Part shown: positions 27,401 to 42,400 of the stretch, piece by piece
Layout: the number at the start of each line of letters is the position of its first letter
How positions within the stretch are numbered: the first letter of the stretch is position 1
NCBI RefSeq assembly: GCF_030936135.1
Contig: NC_082617.1
Location: 634,501-698,500 of the forward strand
From: Gavia stellata
Lineage: Eukaryota; Chordata; Aves; Gaviiformes; Gaviidae
Direction: 5' to 3'
DNA: 64,000 bases
Notes under the pieces: model-generated
Database searches by the model: none
The model's input: the letters and a program-made list of their open reading frames with translations, nothing else
What the model was told of the DNA's origin: nothing
Translations under genes and position numbers: made by a program

Positions 27401-30400
27401 CAAGGACTCGGGCATCATCCCCTGGGCTGGTGCCATTGCAAAAGAGAATCCTGACCGAGCAAGAGGGGAGAAGGGGGAAAAAAAAAGCTGGTGAAAGGAG
27501 AGGCAAAGCTCATTTCTCAGGACCACAGCAGCATGCGAACTTGTCCCAGCAAGTCTTAACCACGAGCTGCTGGGATCATGTGGTGTAGGCAGGGAAGCTG
27601 ATGCTGGGTGCTCTGGAGCTTTGGGGCTGGCTGAAGTGGTCCTTTTTTCCCCACTGGTGCCCTGGCTGCCAGTGCCCAGCATGTCCTCCCCTTCTCTGTG
27701 GCTGCTCTGCCCTGTTCTGCCAGCACGGCCCTGAGCTCGGTGCAGACCTTATGTCTCAGTGAAAGAGGATTGCTGGTCCTTTTTTATTTATTTCTTCCCC
27801 ATCCTTGTATTCCTCCTTTCTAGGTGGTGGCTCCTATGCAGCCCATCTGAGGGTACCCCAGCATGCCCGCCTGCTCCGGTACAGCTGTCCCTCAGCAGTA
27901 ATTCCCATTGCAGTCCCCTCTGCTCTGAGATGTCATCTGCCTCCTTGATTTCTGCCTTGCCTTAGTTTCAAGGATCCCTATCCAGTCCTTATCTCTCATT
28001 CTTCAGGCCCACAGCTCAAGCTGTTTGTTTTCAAAGGCCTTTGAGATGTCCACCCACCAGGTGAAGCTGAGCCTCCCTCGTTGGGAAGTTTTAAGCACTG
28101 GATTTAGTCCTCCCTGGAGAAAAACTCCCAGCTCTTTTGAATGGAGGCGAGCTGGCTGGTGGGAGACTGGGCTGCAAAGGAAGGAAGGAATGGGGATGAG
28201 TGTTGAAGCGGTTCCTCTCCCACCTTGTGTTATCCTTCGTGCTCTGCAAGGACCCTGATCTCCCTTCCCAAGTGCATTATCTAATGCTCCTGTAAAACGC
28301 GGTAGTTGCCAAAACCACTGCCTTTCCCCCCATTTTTTTGCGAGCTGTACTGTTATGAGCTGTGGTGCACAGGGCTCTGGTTGGCTCCTTGCTCGAGCCT
28401 TCTGGGCAGTCATTCAGGTTTAACTTCCCTGAGCACAGATACGGCGCACTCAGCAGAAATGGCAGTCATTTCTCCGCTTGCCTGGCAAGGCTCATCCTTG
28501 GCATTTTCCCAGTGTGATCCCCAGTCATGGTTGGTTTGGAGGTAGTTTTCCATCGTCTCGTGGCAAGTGCTGTGGCGGAAGGCATGCCTGCTCCCTTTGC
28601 TGTGTCCAAAGCAAGGTGTTAGGGCTTGGGCGGTTAGGTCTGGTTATGTGAGGTCCTTGGAGAGGGAACTTCGTCATCATCATCAGGGATTTGCTCCCTG
28701 ACTTAGTCTCAGGAACTGCTTCAGCTCCAAGAATCGAGAATTAGTATTGGATTGAAACTCCTGAAAGTCAGTTTTTGAGTGCTTTTTGACTATGCAATCA
28801 GAAGATGCCCAAACCATAGGTGATTCTTCTTGGGAAGGAACCCAACCTTACAAGGTCCTGAATGCTTGTTTCTTTGGTGTTTAGAAAGGGATGCTGGAAA
28901 TGGGACACCACGGATGAACGCAGGTCCCTCCTGCGGGATGCTTGAGTCTGGTCATGTGCCAAACAGAGCCAGTGGCAGTCCTGTGACTAAAACTAGGAGG
29001 CAGCGTTCACTGTGGTCCTTGATTTTTAACTGAGAGGCAGAGCTGGCATTGATTGGCATCAACCATGAAATAAATTAATGGCTGTTGTGCAGCTCCAAGT
29101 GCTGATTTCGGGGGATTTTGGTGAGTTTTGGAGTTTGGAGCCTGGCTGCTGAATTTAAGGACAGGTGAGGAGGTGTGGTGGGTTCAGGACACCCGTGTTC
29201 GGTGGTTGGAGACGTGTGTTGCTCTTGGATGTGTCAGCTGGTGCACTGGTGACAAGCTGATCCTTTCCCCCAAGATTCAGCTGTCCGCTGGGTAGAACTG
29301 TTGCTGCTCTTGTTGTGGCCAGTGGGTGTCTGGGAGCTCCCCTGGCTTCATGCCTCCAAATCCTGCATGCCTTATGATTGCATGGATCAAGATGATCTGA
29401 GGCCAAGATGTTCATGTACTCCATGGGAATACCAGTTCCAGCAAAGAAATACCAAAGCAGAGAACCTGCAGCTGGCAAAGCTAGTACAATGGGTTCCCTT
29501 TTGCGTGGAGACCTCTGTGTCATCACGTTACAGATGGGGAAACTGAGGCACGGAGCCATCACTTGTTCAGGGTCCTTCATCAGGCCAGCAGCAACTTGGG
29601 GGCATACCCTGCCTGAGATGGTGCCCTAAGGCACATCAGCAGCTATCAGCTGCTGACCACTTTGCTTTGGCTGTCTCCTGTCCACATGGATGCTGTGCTG
29701 AGCAGAAAGGCGACGGGTTGATTTGAAACCCGCTGTGGTTCTGAGACCAGCTTTTATCCCTCCGAGCAGTAACGAAAGCCGAACACTTTGCATTTCTCTT
29801 TAACCAAGCCAATGCCTCCTCTGCCTGTCTTTGTCCTCACAGGGGCTGTGTCATCGGACCGACTTTTCATTTCAACGTACCTTCCCTCCGCTTCGGTGAC
29901 GTCTCCTTCGGTGAGTGTTCCCTGGGCTTGGAGCATAGGTTGAGAGGTCTGTGCGTGACCAAAACAGAGCACCTGAACAGAAGAGCACCTGTCACTTGTG
30001 TTCCTCTGTAGCAGCCTTCGAGGTGTTAAAACCAGGGCTGCTGGTGGCTTAGGCAGTGTTGTGCCATCATGAGGTCAGATAGGACCAAAGGAACAGAAAG
30101 TCAGTGTTTTCTGGTGTCCCTCATAGTCTGTTCAGCCCCAACCTCCCAATGCTTGGCAGCAGAATGGCTGTGAAAGTCCTTGTGCCAGAAGGGCCCAGGG
30201 GATGGGACTGCAGGAGAAGGGAGTTGAAGCCCCATGCTAGCCTGTAGCTGCTCTGGGTGAATGTGCGTGTTGCAAGGGGAGGACACCATTTCCCCACCTG
30301 ACCTTCAGTGTGAGATGTTGATTAGTGCTGTGAGGGCACCTCATTCTCACCTCCCAGGTAATATGCCCAAGCAATAGCTCGGCATCGGGCACTGATGTCC

Positions 30401-33400
30401 TCCGAGATCTGGGCTCCTTCTCCTTCCCTGCCAAAAGCCCAGCTCTGCTGATGGAGCCGGTGGCTGAGCGTCCAGAGCATCTCCATTAAAGTGCAGATTC
30501 TCGTTCTCCACCTCCGTCTCACAAAAGGCTTTGTACTGAGATGTTCTAAAGTTGAAATGTGAAATCAATTGTGATTGAAGGGCCATTATCATTCTGCACC
30601 CAGGATGCCTCTGTGTTTTCATGCTGCTCATGGACTTTCTAAGAAAACTCATTACCTTTCCTGAGCTGCTTCCTCCCCTCCCTACATCACCACTCTGCCA
30701 CTTCTTTATTTCCTTTTGAATAAATAAAACCAGAAATGCACCAGGCAGAAATATGGTTATGTAATAGGAGCTTCATCCTACTTAATCTGATTTCGTTAAT
30801 AAGGCCTTTTGAGCTGAAGGCAGCTACTGTATTTTTGCTTCTTTTAGCTCTGCTGCTGACTGTTGTCTGCCCCTGGAGACTTCGGTCTCCTTTGGGCCTG
30901 TGAAGTCTGTGTTTGTCCTTTCTGTGTGTCTCCTGCCTCCCTGCTGGAGTAGTTGCTGGAGGTGGGCAGTGGTCACTGTCGATGGGCATGGATGAACTAC
31001 CTGCTGTGTCTGCAGTTGGTTTTCCTCCCCATCTGTGTTCAAGTAACGCTTGGTAAGCAGGCCGTGGGAGATGTCTCCTTCTCACAGAGCTGGCCGTCCA
31101 AGGCAGATGTCCACTCCAGAGCAGGTTGTGGGCTGATGTCCTGTCTCTGCAGCACATCCCCACCAGGTGTGGTTGTATCACTGCTTTTCCATTATGGAAA
31201 GCAAGTATCCAAGCTAAAGTGATGTAAACCCTTGCAGGCAGTAACCAAAGCCAGTGTGCAGCATGGATGTGATGTCCCCGTTTGTTAGGTAAGGTGAGAC
31301 ACGGTTCCTGCTAATTTCTAAGCAAGCATCAGGCTTGCCTCCTGTGAAGTGGGCTGCAGGTTGTCACGAGCTGAGTCTGATTGCCCCCAAACAGGAGATG
31401 CCTTGAGGATGCTGCCTAGAGAAACTGCATTAGAGTGCTTTGCATCGTGCTGTAGTAGCCAATTGCATCCATCCTTTCTTTTACTGGAGCTTCTCCTCGA
31501 TGACAATACACTGCTTTTATATATTGAAAACTGTGGGAGTGTTCGTGGAGTTAACAGGGAATGTTACGGACTGAATTTTCAGAATCAATGGTCTGTCTGG
31601 ATGTACGCTCATAAGCGAGAAATAACTGATGCTGGTTTTGGGGCATGTGAGAGCGCTCCTCAGGTAAAGAGAGACAAAATTCTGGTGTTCGGCATCGCTA
31701 AGAGTGGGCATTGCCAAGGAAACAATCTCTGTGATCAGCATAAAAGAGAGCTTAAGTGACAATTCCTTGCTTAGCTTCTCAACTAGCTGTGGTTCAGATT
31801 GAAAAGAGCTAAACTCCAGGCACAGTTTTATCCTAACAGGATATTCACACCAGGACTCAGGGGGATAACTGGGGCGTAAATTCGTATTTGTGTCATTTCC
31901 TAGGCTTTCCTCGCACCTTGTCGTGTCGCCTCACTAACACCTCCTTGGTGCCCATGACCTTCAACCTTCGCATTCCTGGGGACGGCTCGGGAGAGCCCAG
32001 TGTTGCCAGTTTTGTTCCTGTGTCGGACAACACTCACTCATACTGGAGAAGGGGAGCCCAAGGTCTTGTGAAGCCAACCGAATTTACCATCACGCCGTGC
32101 AGAGGGACCATCCGCTCCCAGGGGGTCGTGGATATCCAGGTATGGGAAGAGTCCGGCCATACGTGCTTCAGCAGGTGGAGCTGAAGCTTCACTGATGCAT
32201 GAGAGGGCTTTAGTGCTGCCAGCATAACGCGAGTAAGATATATGCATTAGTGTTAGGCTTTTGTTGGCTGGGTTACTCTGGGACGTTTCAGAAGGAGCAC
32301 CGTTTTGTTTCCAAAATCCTGAGCGGAAGGTCTTGTACCGTATAGTCAGGTACAGAAGCCACTCCTGTGTTTTTGAGAGCTGCTTAGAGCAATCTCTTGG
32401 ATTTAAAGTGGGCAGAGGAAGGATGAGGACAGAAGGTGGCTGTTAAAAAGAGAGATGTCATTGTATAAAGCAGTTTGCCTTTCTTCCCAGTCTAATTTCT
32501 CCTGTCCTGTTGAGCAGGAGGAGCTGTATTCACTGCAGCGATCCCCAAGGGGGACTGCAAAAGCTCTGGCAGCCTTGAACTGCACAGCATCTGCTGGGCC
32601 ACGTTTTGCTCTCAGCTTGCCCCTGTAAAGCTGAACTCATTCTGTTCAAGGCAACAGATTTCCTCTGGATTTATGCTATTCTAGTCGAGATTACAAACTG
32701 GTCCCTTAATTATAATGCAGTGGTGAGTAGAGCATTAGTCTAATTGTGCTTTAATTTAGCTTGCATATACCCTGATAACTGCATGGTGTATTTAGTAAAG
32801 CAGATCTTGTCAGAAGACTTCTATTACTTGCAGAGCCTGTGCTCTGTACATGGACCAGCAGAAGAATTAGGGCAAAATCCTCCCTTTCCTTACTGTGGAG
32901 GGAGAACCGGAGGACACCACACATGGACGATGGCTTTTGGGAGCTATGAAGTATTTGATGGTCTTCTCTTCCGCCAGGTCACCCTGTGTTCCAACACCGT
33001 GAAGAGATACGAGCTGGCACTGGTGGTGGACGTGGACGGTGTTGGCAAGGAGGTGTTGGCATTGCCTCTCACAGCCAGGTATCGCCGCTTCCCTTGCAGC
33101 TCATCATCTCTCCTCATGCACCCCCCACCAGCACACTGCCTTGAACGCGGTTTTCTGGCTCCATCTACAAATGAGAAGCGTTGCTTAATGAGCTAGTTCT
33201 AGCCAGCTAGCTAGGAGAACAGGAGTGCTTTGAAAGCAGCCCACGTTGAGAGGCACCTGTGCTCAACGGACAGGCATGGGGCTGAGCCTTCTTCTAAAGG
33301 GAACAGTAATTATATTCATGTTTGGCCTGGCTTTTGGTGCTTGAGGTGTAAGAAACTTCCAAAGGGCTGCCCCTCCTTCTTCCTGCAAGTGGTGGACTTG

Positions 33401-36400
33401 TGCTGGGTTGCGACCAAAACGCAACATTCGTTTGGGACGCAGCGATCAGCCTGCTGAAAGCTGGTGTCTGGTTCAGTTAACGAAGGCATGTGCAAATGGG
33501 GAAGGGGCTTGTGTCAGGACTGGTGAGGGGAAGTAGAGGCAAGATCTTAGGACAGGGAAAATAGTCCTTGATGTGGAAGGTGAGCTCAGGTTTCTCTGCT
33601 TTCCTCTGGTTCTTCTGAGACGTACTGTTCTCAGATTTAAGCCAAAAGCTGTTCTTGCTGCAGCCAGATTCGATGCTGTTGTGCTGCAGTGGGTGTCAGT
33701 TGAATTGCAAGAGGCAGAGTCGTCCAGTCAGTGCCTGGGCTGCAATTCTGTAAAAGAAGTGCAAATGGGAGCAGACAGTGTATGGACCCGTGAGGGTCAA
33801 GGAGCAAGGTGGCTACGGAAGTGGGGAAGGGGTGGCCAGCCACTGCGTGAGGCAGGTGGTGGCTTGTGCCCTCTGCTGCTGGGGTAAATGGCTGAGTTTT
33901 CAGGCAGGGCAAGAGAGGTATGGGAGAGGAGGGAGTAATTTTTACTGAGATTCTGGGGTCTTGTGTTCCCTGAGGCTTGGTGAGCCCTGGTCATGGGTGG
34001 GAAGGCTCCCCTGGAGCTCATGCCTTGCTGGGAGCGTCAGGAGGCTGCAAGGTGTCTTTGCAAGCCTCCTGGGGCAAAGGTGCCCATCAGACAGCTCTGG
34101 GACAGGGCACAGTGCTCTGCCTGGGCACTTGGCAGCCTCTACAATGCTGAGACTCAGGGTTTGCTCCTCCTTTAAGAGGTTGTTGTATAAAAAGAAATTA
34201 AAGGCAATTTATTGCCGTAGGGGTCTTAAACGTCCATTTGACAGTGACACGTGTTATGCGTCATTTCATGCTATTTGGGGAGTAAACAAATTCTACATTG
34301 TCTCAGGATCTCCAATTCCCTTTTCGTCATCTCTTTGCCTAGATGCGTCGTTCCTCGGCTGCGAGTGCTCAACCCGGTCGTGACATTTGGACGGTGCTTT
34401 CTAAAGTACCCGTATCGGCAGATGCTGACGCTTGAGAACGACAGCAATCTCCCAGGCTGCTACGCAGTTCTTCCTCAGGTTTGGCATCGCATCCACCTCC
34501 TTTCCTCCAATGTTGTCAAGGGGTATATTAGGAAAAAAGGAGTTTTGGAGAAGACCTTGCTGGTTTCTAGTCAAACCTAAAGGTTTGCTGAGAACAGGAA
34601 CCTACCTGAATAGAAACTTTAGAAAGCAGTTAAATAGGAACCTGCCTGAATATAAACTTTAGGAAGCAGTTCATAGTCTAGTCTTTGGGGTGCTTTCCCG
34701 TAGGAGAACTTAGAAGGTCATGAAAGGCTGCTGCAAGGAGGCTGCCAGCACAGGAGCAGGTGTTTGTGCATGCAGCAGCTCTCGGACCCCCTCAGGATGC
34801 TAAGCCCATACTAGTCTTGCATCTGGTTTTGTGCCTTTCTGCTTTCTCCTAGGGATTTTTAAAAATGTGTGTGAATTGTCATTGTGGCAGATGTCAAGGA
34901 GTTCAGAGTGACCTTTGAGGAAGCTTTAAAGTTGGTTTTGATTCTGTGCCTTATAGGAACACAAGAAGGATGCTCCTGTGTGGTACTCCAGCCCCACGCC
35001 ATGCGGGATTATCCAGCCTCGCAGCTTGGTGGAGGTCCCGGTTACACTGGAAGCCCAGGTGACGGGAGAGCAGGACACAGTGGCTCGTGTCGCGGTGTTT
35101 GGGAGCGAAGGATCCCCGCTGGTGAGTGCTAGGGGAGATGTGTGCCTTTGTGCGACTCATCTTGGTGGGGCATAAAGTGTACAGGGATTCTTCCTGGGAA
35201 AACATGAAAACTTGTAATATATGGCTGGTGTGGACAAGGAAAGAAGGGATCCGTGGCATGAGCAATGGCTCATGCCCAGAGAAGAGGAGGGATGGTATTC
35301 TCTTAGGTGGTAATCCAAGTGTCTGACACAGCATTTCATTATGGATATGTGAGATGGGATAACAAGCCCAGTCTAAAATGCAGCACGATCCCTGCCTCTC
35401 CTACTCTGCTGTATTATTAGATGAGCAGCAACTGCTACTTCATTAGGACTTTTGCTCAGGAGCGCACAGGGACCTCCCTGAATCCTGCTAAAGCAAGCAC
35501 GTAAGAAACCATGCTGAAGTGATGTTTTGTCCAAAGCTGGATTTAAGCTTTTCTGAAGTCAGGCCCATCACGTTTGAGAAATATCCATCAAATCTCTTTG
35601 CCAAAAGTCCCAGCCAAAGACATGTGAGTCTCCACACCATTTGCATACACAACAGCAGCAGCGACAACAAAATGTAGTCAAGAGACCATTGTATGTAGTG
35701 TCCTGGCTTCATCTAGCTAAAATCTAGATGAAATTTAGTTACACTTCAAATGAAAATGATACTAACTTTTGAAGCAGCTGTTTTAAAATGTCTTGTCATC
35801 TGTCTGAGCATGAAGGAGGATGTCAGAGGATTGCTGGGAACCTGAAGCTTTCTGTAACAGAAAGGAAGGCTGACATGTTGAAAGTAGTTGAGGGATTTAA
35901 ACTTCCATTAAAAGGACTGGAAATGATGCTGCTAAATCCCCTGGATGCCACTGAACCTCTCAACCCAGGCCCTTGTGGGTGTGCAATGTAAAGCAGTCAA
36001 CGGGAAGGCCAGGCAACGCAGGCTTTGCAGGGAAATGTGAAGGTTGACGAAAGAGTTGCTCGTAAATATAAGGCATGCTTCCCTTCAAAAGAAGGGTTTC
36101 CCCCCACTAGAATTTATGTCTGTTATTCATATAATACCAGGAATACACACAAGCACAAATCAGAGGCAAGTAACTTGCATGATCTGTACTCTGAAGAGCC
36201 TGCTTTGCTTCTGACTTGTGCTGGTTGTCACAGGCGTCACTTTGGGAGTGTTAACGAAGTTAGTCTCCAAGTGGGGCTGTGCAGCAGCAGAAGTCAGGGA
36301 GGGTGGTTTGGAGCAAGACTGAGCAGGAAAAGGGGTGGGAGCAGGCACAGGGTACAGGGAAGAGAGCTAACAGTGTGGAGGAGGTGTGAAAAAGCAAGCG

Positions 36401-39400
36401 TGGGAAACTGGGTTTCTTTACCCCCTGATACCGGGAGCTTGTGGCTTTCAGATGGGATGGCTCCAGATCCCACACGTGCTCCAGGCCTTCTGTTTCAGTC
36501 TTACCACACTGGAAATTTCAAACCACCCTAATTATCCCTCAGTCTAGGAGTACCCTTAGAGCTGTCTAATCTTTTTCAACTTTCCCTGTTCTTTTTGATC
36601 TTTCCTACCTGCTTCCTGGAGCAGAAGATCCATTTAGTGAGCGTTGGAGAAGGACCAGTTGTCTCTGTGCACCCGAGTAAAATAAATTTTGGCCGTATCC
36701 AAGTTTTACAAGATGCTTGCCAAACTCTCCGCCTCTGCAATCAGACTGTCATCCCTGCATCCTTCTGGGCAGAGATGGTAAGTATCTGTGGGGCTCTTTT
36801 CCAGCAAAAATGGTCCATAGCAGCCTGTGACTTGACCTTTCTATGCAACATTTCCATATTGCTCCCCGAGGGAGAAAGGGAGATATTCCATCACAACGCG
36901 GGAAGAGGAGCCTGGCTCTGGGGGCGGTTTTCTCTGGGGAACCCCTCAGTAAAATAGAGAGTTTGCATAGATGTTTGAGCAGAAATGAGTCTGGATCACT
37001 TTTACAAGTTGTCCCTTTGTTTTGTGGAAGGTATTTAGCTCAGAGTCATGCTTTTGGAGCTCTAGGCGATGAAGGGAACCCTGTGGCCCTTTGCTCCTGA
37101 AAGGGCATGGGTTTCCCTGTGGTTTCCCTGTTCCGTCTGCATCTGCTTTGCCTCAACCTCCAGCTGACGACAGAGACTAGGGTGTGAGGTCTGTCCTCCA
37201 ACTGCTGGTGGTGAGGTGAGTTTCACCCCTACTGGGGGTCACCCCAGCTGGGTTGTTGCCCAAAGATATGCTTGTAAGGGTGGTGTAGCGACGGAGTCTG
37301 TGGACTCCGTAGCGTTGCAGAGCATCTCTGGAGACTAGCTGCAGAAGAAGGTTATTTAATTCATGGAGGCTGCCTAGCGTGACAAGCTGCCTAGCAGGAG
37401 GAGAGCTTGGCTGCTTCCCTGGCAGGGGGAGCGGGGCTGATGCAGGCGGGAAGGGCTCGGGTGCTGAGGCTGGGTGGGATGTGCTCCCCACTGGAGGGGG
37501 GATCGAGGCAGGAAAACAGGGTTTGGAGGGGGTTTGTGCTTCTCTGTGCTAGGTGGGTTGAAGTTCTGGGGCTGGTTAACCCAGGCTGAATTTCCCTCTT
37601 GCTGCTTTTGCAGCTTGTTTGCTCCAGTTTCTGTGCCCAGGAGCATCAACATAACCTCAAAGTGGGGGATTCCCAGGGCAACTTTCTTTGGCTCCACAAA
37701 GAAAATCTGCTTTCCATCTCTGCAGAGAGCAAGCCACCTCGGATGGGTGGTACTGGTGTATAAATGATGGGGTTTGCATGCTTGTACCCAAGACTGACCT
37801 GCAGAGCTCTGTTTAGGTCCTGCCCATCGGGGTGTGATGCCTTCCCTGCCTCCCCTGGGCAGCTTGCAGTGCACCCAGGGGGCTTGCAGGGGTATATCTG
37901 CCTCTCCATTGCCTCAGTGCCCTAACTTATGGGACTGGGCAATAAATCCCATCCTGCTTCCCTGCGATCTCTGCAAATATTGTGCTAATCAATAACTCGA
38001 ACTGTAATATGAGGTGGTTCAGGGATGGTTTCTTTCCCTGCAGCAAAGATGGCCTCTGCTGTTCCATAGCCCCTCTGCTGACTCCCCAGCATGGAGTTAC
38101 CCCATGGTGAGCATCTCAGCTTCTCAGGATAGCTGCTGCTATCCTGGAGATGTTCAAGGAGGCAGGTGCTGGGAACCTGCTGGATCAGCCGTTTCAGCAA
38201 GGGCTCTTCAGACTCTTCAGGACGGTGATGCTGAGCCTGCCTGATGGGAGCAGCACCGTGGCAGGCGAGGTGTGCTCCAGCTCCTCCCTTGCCCTCAGCA
38301 GCTGCCTCCTTTGGTGCTGTTTTGTTGCCTCGGTTGAAGTTTTGCCCTTTGCTGCTGCCTTAGGCTGCCTGGCAGTTTATTGATGGGAAGAAGAGGGGAC
38401 TGAATAATTTTGGAGATAAAATTTGAGATGCAGTCGGGTGTCAGGGTGACCTGCACATGTAGCTCTGAGAGCAGAACTGGCTCCGGCTGTCCTTTAGCCT
38501 AGCTGGTGGGTGACCTGGGCATCCTTCATTCATTTGCGCCCCTGAACCCAAGTCTTGTGTTCTCGAAGATGCCAAAGCTGCTGCTTTGATTTCCTGCTTG
38601 GAGACTGCTGCAGGACAGCGAGCTGGGATTTCCCTGTCTCCCGTTTGATGGCTGATCTCAAAACCCTGGCTCTTTGTAGTTAGGCTTCTAGATCACGGTC
38701 CCCACTCGAAAGAAAGAGCTCTTGATTGAAATTTTCAGAGCAGTGTTGGATCAGCAACATTACAGCATGCTGACTGGCAGCTCAGCAACCTGAATGAGAT
38801 TAGATTAAGGGGCAGCAACAGGGCAAATAAAAGGCTGGTGTCTTGTTCAAAACAGAAAAGGAAAATGCTGTAATGCAGATGGCCATGGTGGTATCCTTAA
38901 CCACCACATGCAAATTGCTGTTCCTGTCAAGTCGAGCTTTCTTCTTGCTTTATGGGAGAAAAGAGCATTATCTGAGCAAGCTGAGATGTTTTTTGTGGAT
39001 AACTTCACTTTGGATAGAGACTTAAGGAATTACCTGGAGTACTCCTCATCGTGCACAGGCTTCCCCGTACCCCTCTTGTGTCTGTCGGATGAGTTGTGGG
39101 GAGCAGCACTGAGCATCTCTGCCACCAGAAGGAAGGAAATAAAAAACCCCTCCAAAGCTGTGCCTTGAGATGGGGCTTTTTGGGTTTGTAGTGGAGTGTA
39201 GAGACTTCATACCCTAGTCCTTGGTTGGCTTATCCCTGCTTGTCGGGGTAGCTGCAGGTCTGTGACCCTTGGGGCCAGCGTGTCATCCCGTGCTCATCCA
39301 CTGAATCCTGTGTGTGTCTGACGTACCTTTCTTTGTCAGATTGCTTTCCCAGCTGCCAGGCAGCCCTCTTAGAGCATCCTGTGGATCCCGCAAGGGGAGG

Positions 39401-42400
39401 GTTTGCCTTTTTTGTGGTAAAAAAGACTGGAGGAATAGGTCAACATGAAGGAGCTGCTGCAGCTTAGCTGGGGGCTGATGCGACCTGCTGAAAAAAGTGG
39501 CCGTTTCTCCTCCTTGCTGTCGCTGTCATCTTTTTTTCCTGTTTCCCTAAGTGTCTGATTTTTGCTGTATTGACAAGTGCAAAAGAGTTGTATTGATTAA
39601 TGGAAGCGTTTGCTTTCCCTGCAGAAAGGCAGAGAGAAAAAAGCATCTTTCTTTGATCGTTTCCTACTTGTTTGTTGTCACTCTGTCTCCTCAGGCATCT
39701 TTTATTTGGCTACCAAGAATGACATGTCTCAGCACCACAGAAGGCAGCTGCGTATCACACCTGTGTGATCAGGAAGGAAAAGACAAGGCCTAGGGTGCAA
39801 TTTTTGTTCATCAGCGGCAGCTTTCTTCTGCCTGCATAACCACCGTGCTGGGTGTGTTCTGTGCTACCGCAGGGAGGCAAACGGTGTTTTCCTGGTGCCT
39901 TGTAATGAGGGAGGAGAGAGGAAAGCTTTCTTGGGACTTCCCCTTGTAGTGACGGTGCTCTGTTTCCTGATTTTGGGCTCCTGTCTCCTTTGACGGGATC
40001 CTTGACCTCCCTAATCCAGAGCCCTGTGCTCCTGATGGAGCTCACTGCCGCGTGGTCTCCAGCAGCGGTCATCCAGCCAGATGTGTTGTCGTCTTCAGGA
40101 GAGTGCCTGGGGAGCAGATCCCCTTCCACCTTCCCAGGGATGAGCTGCCCTCAGATTCAACCGGAGCTGATGTTGCAGAAGAGACCATGTTTTGTTTATT
40201 AAAAAAAAAAAAAAGAAGCTGCACCTGTTTATCTTCTCACTGGGATTCCCTGGAGAGAATCAAGTGATTTTCAGGCAGCATATAAAGAGTTTTGGCCAAA
40301 CTCGGTGTAAGCAAGGAGAGAACATGCAGTTCCCATTCCCATATTTGCTTCTCTCCTCATTTAGTGCAGGTTTTGTTTCATTTCCTGATTTCATTGCATA
40401 TTATCTCAAGCTTTTGATGACATTCCCCTTATTAAAGAAATGGTCATATGGAGAGACAGCAAACCAAGGAGATAAACTTAAAACCAGTGCCGATAAAGGA
40501 TGCTGCTTTAGTGATTCTGTTTCTTGTTGTGGCTGATGCGCGATTTTGTTGTTATCTGAGTGAATTGCGCAGGCTGCGGGGAGGGGGAAGGCTTTGAAGA
40601 GCCTGGAACTGAGTTTATTAGTTTTGCCAGTGCCTGGAATAATTTTGATGCCTTTGGCATGCTCCATCCTGGGATGCAGGCATGCAGACCTGACCTGCAG
40701 TCAGCCTAAGGAGTTTTCATAGCTGGGGCACCTCCCCACGCTGCCGGGAGCCTGAATGCTCAGCAAGTTACTGCTTCCCTGTCCTCCCGCTAGTCTTACC
40801 CTCGTTAGCAGAGGTCGTTTTGGGGGGCTTATTTAAAATGCTTTCCATGACTTTGAAGTGCTGCTTGGTTTTCTGGTGTTCTTCTCCCTTGGGCTGGCTG
40901 GTGTCCTGTTAGAGCTCAGTGCCACCAGCCTGACAGATGGAAACTCAAGCTGACTTCACCTGGATCAGGCACTTGGATCATGTCAGGCCTGCAAGCTCAT
41001 CCTTGCTTTTCATTCAAAAAAGAAGAAAAAAGCCTTTTCTCTTAGAATACTGCGGTGTTTTGGGTGAGTAGTGCCTGTCGTCCCAAACACAGCACTGAAC
41101 TGTGGGGTGTGTGTGCCACTAACACCGTGATGGACACTTTGAAGCCGTACATCTACATCCCAGTGCATTTCATGCTGGCCAGGGGACATTGCATGCGTTT
41201 CTCTTTGTCTGCTGCAAGCTTGCTCCCTGCGACTGTGTTTTTAAATGGACCGGGGGTCCAGCCCCCTCATTGCCCCATCTGTAGCGCAAGGTGCATGAGA
41301 AACCAGAGGAGGAGAATGCTTGAGAAGCCCTGGCCATGCCCACAGGGCATGTCTTGCCCTTCCTTTCTGCTTAGTTCTTTACTGCCCTGCTGTAAACACT
41401 TAGAGCTGAATGTTTCAAAGCCAAGGACAGTGGGACACCTCGCTGCAGCTGGTGATCAGTGGGGACCGAGTGCTTCAGTCCTTCAGGGGCTGTTGAGAAG
41501 CACTGCCTAACTCTTGGGAGAGATGACCGGTTTTGCAGAGTTATTCTTCAGGCTCTCAGCAGTATCCCCCAGGCACGTGGCTGCCACGGTGGGATTTGAG
41601 CAGTCCTGGCTTCCTCTGGCCTTGAGCCTTCATGCAAACCCGGCCACCGTGGTTGGGAAGGCAGGAGAGATAAAGTAGCTTCCCTTGGTGCACACTCCAA
41701 AAGAGAGACCAAAAGAGGAGGGGGAATAACCTTCTCCCGAGGATGAGCATCTCTTGGGTTGGGCAAAACGCGGTTAATGAAGTGAGTCTGTTAAAGGAGG
41801 GTAAACTACAGGTTGTATAAGTTCCTGCATAGTTGCTGTTTGCAGACACCGTAGCTTAGATTTAGGGAAATGAAGCCTTTCTGGTTTTTACCCTCGTATC
41901 TTTAGTCCTTCCTTTTCCTGCACCCCACAAGAGACCAGGGTCCCTGGTTTCCATGCTAAGTTAGTGTTTGGCTTGTCTTGCAGGCTGGCAAACGCTCGCG
42001 CTGGAGGATTGAACCCAGTAAAGGAGTGATCCCCCCCGAGACCGAGGTGTCTGTGACCATCATCGCAAACTTGGATGACACGGAGAAATTCAGGGACAAG
42101 GTGAACCTGTTCATAGAGAACAGCCGTTCCTATGTCATCCCTGTCCGGGCTGTCGGCATTGGCACCACCATTGTCACCGACAAACCCTTTGGTCCGGAGC
42201 TCAACTTGGGACGCCACTTCAGGTAGGCTACCTCTCAGCTCCCGCTTCTGCCGTGGGCTCAGCCAGGAGGAGTTTTGCTGTAGTCCTTCAGGCTAGTTCT
42301 CCTTCCGTGCTCAAGGTCCTGGCTCTGTTTCACTGAAGCCACAAGAATTCCTTTAGAAGCATTTTATGGCCATTTGAAAGATGTTAGATGCCCTCAAAAG

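Noticed and set aside
30953-31222. Open frame with a hydrophobic stretch in intron 12
   Set aside because: No splice sites of the right phase and no recognisable family; exons 12 and 13 already join in phase.
37617-37767. Possible extra HYDIN exon in intron 17
   Set aside because: A good acceptor-like CAG is present, but the product does not resemble HYDIN, no donor in suitable phase was found, and exons 17 and 18 already join in phase 0.
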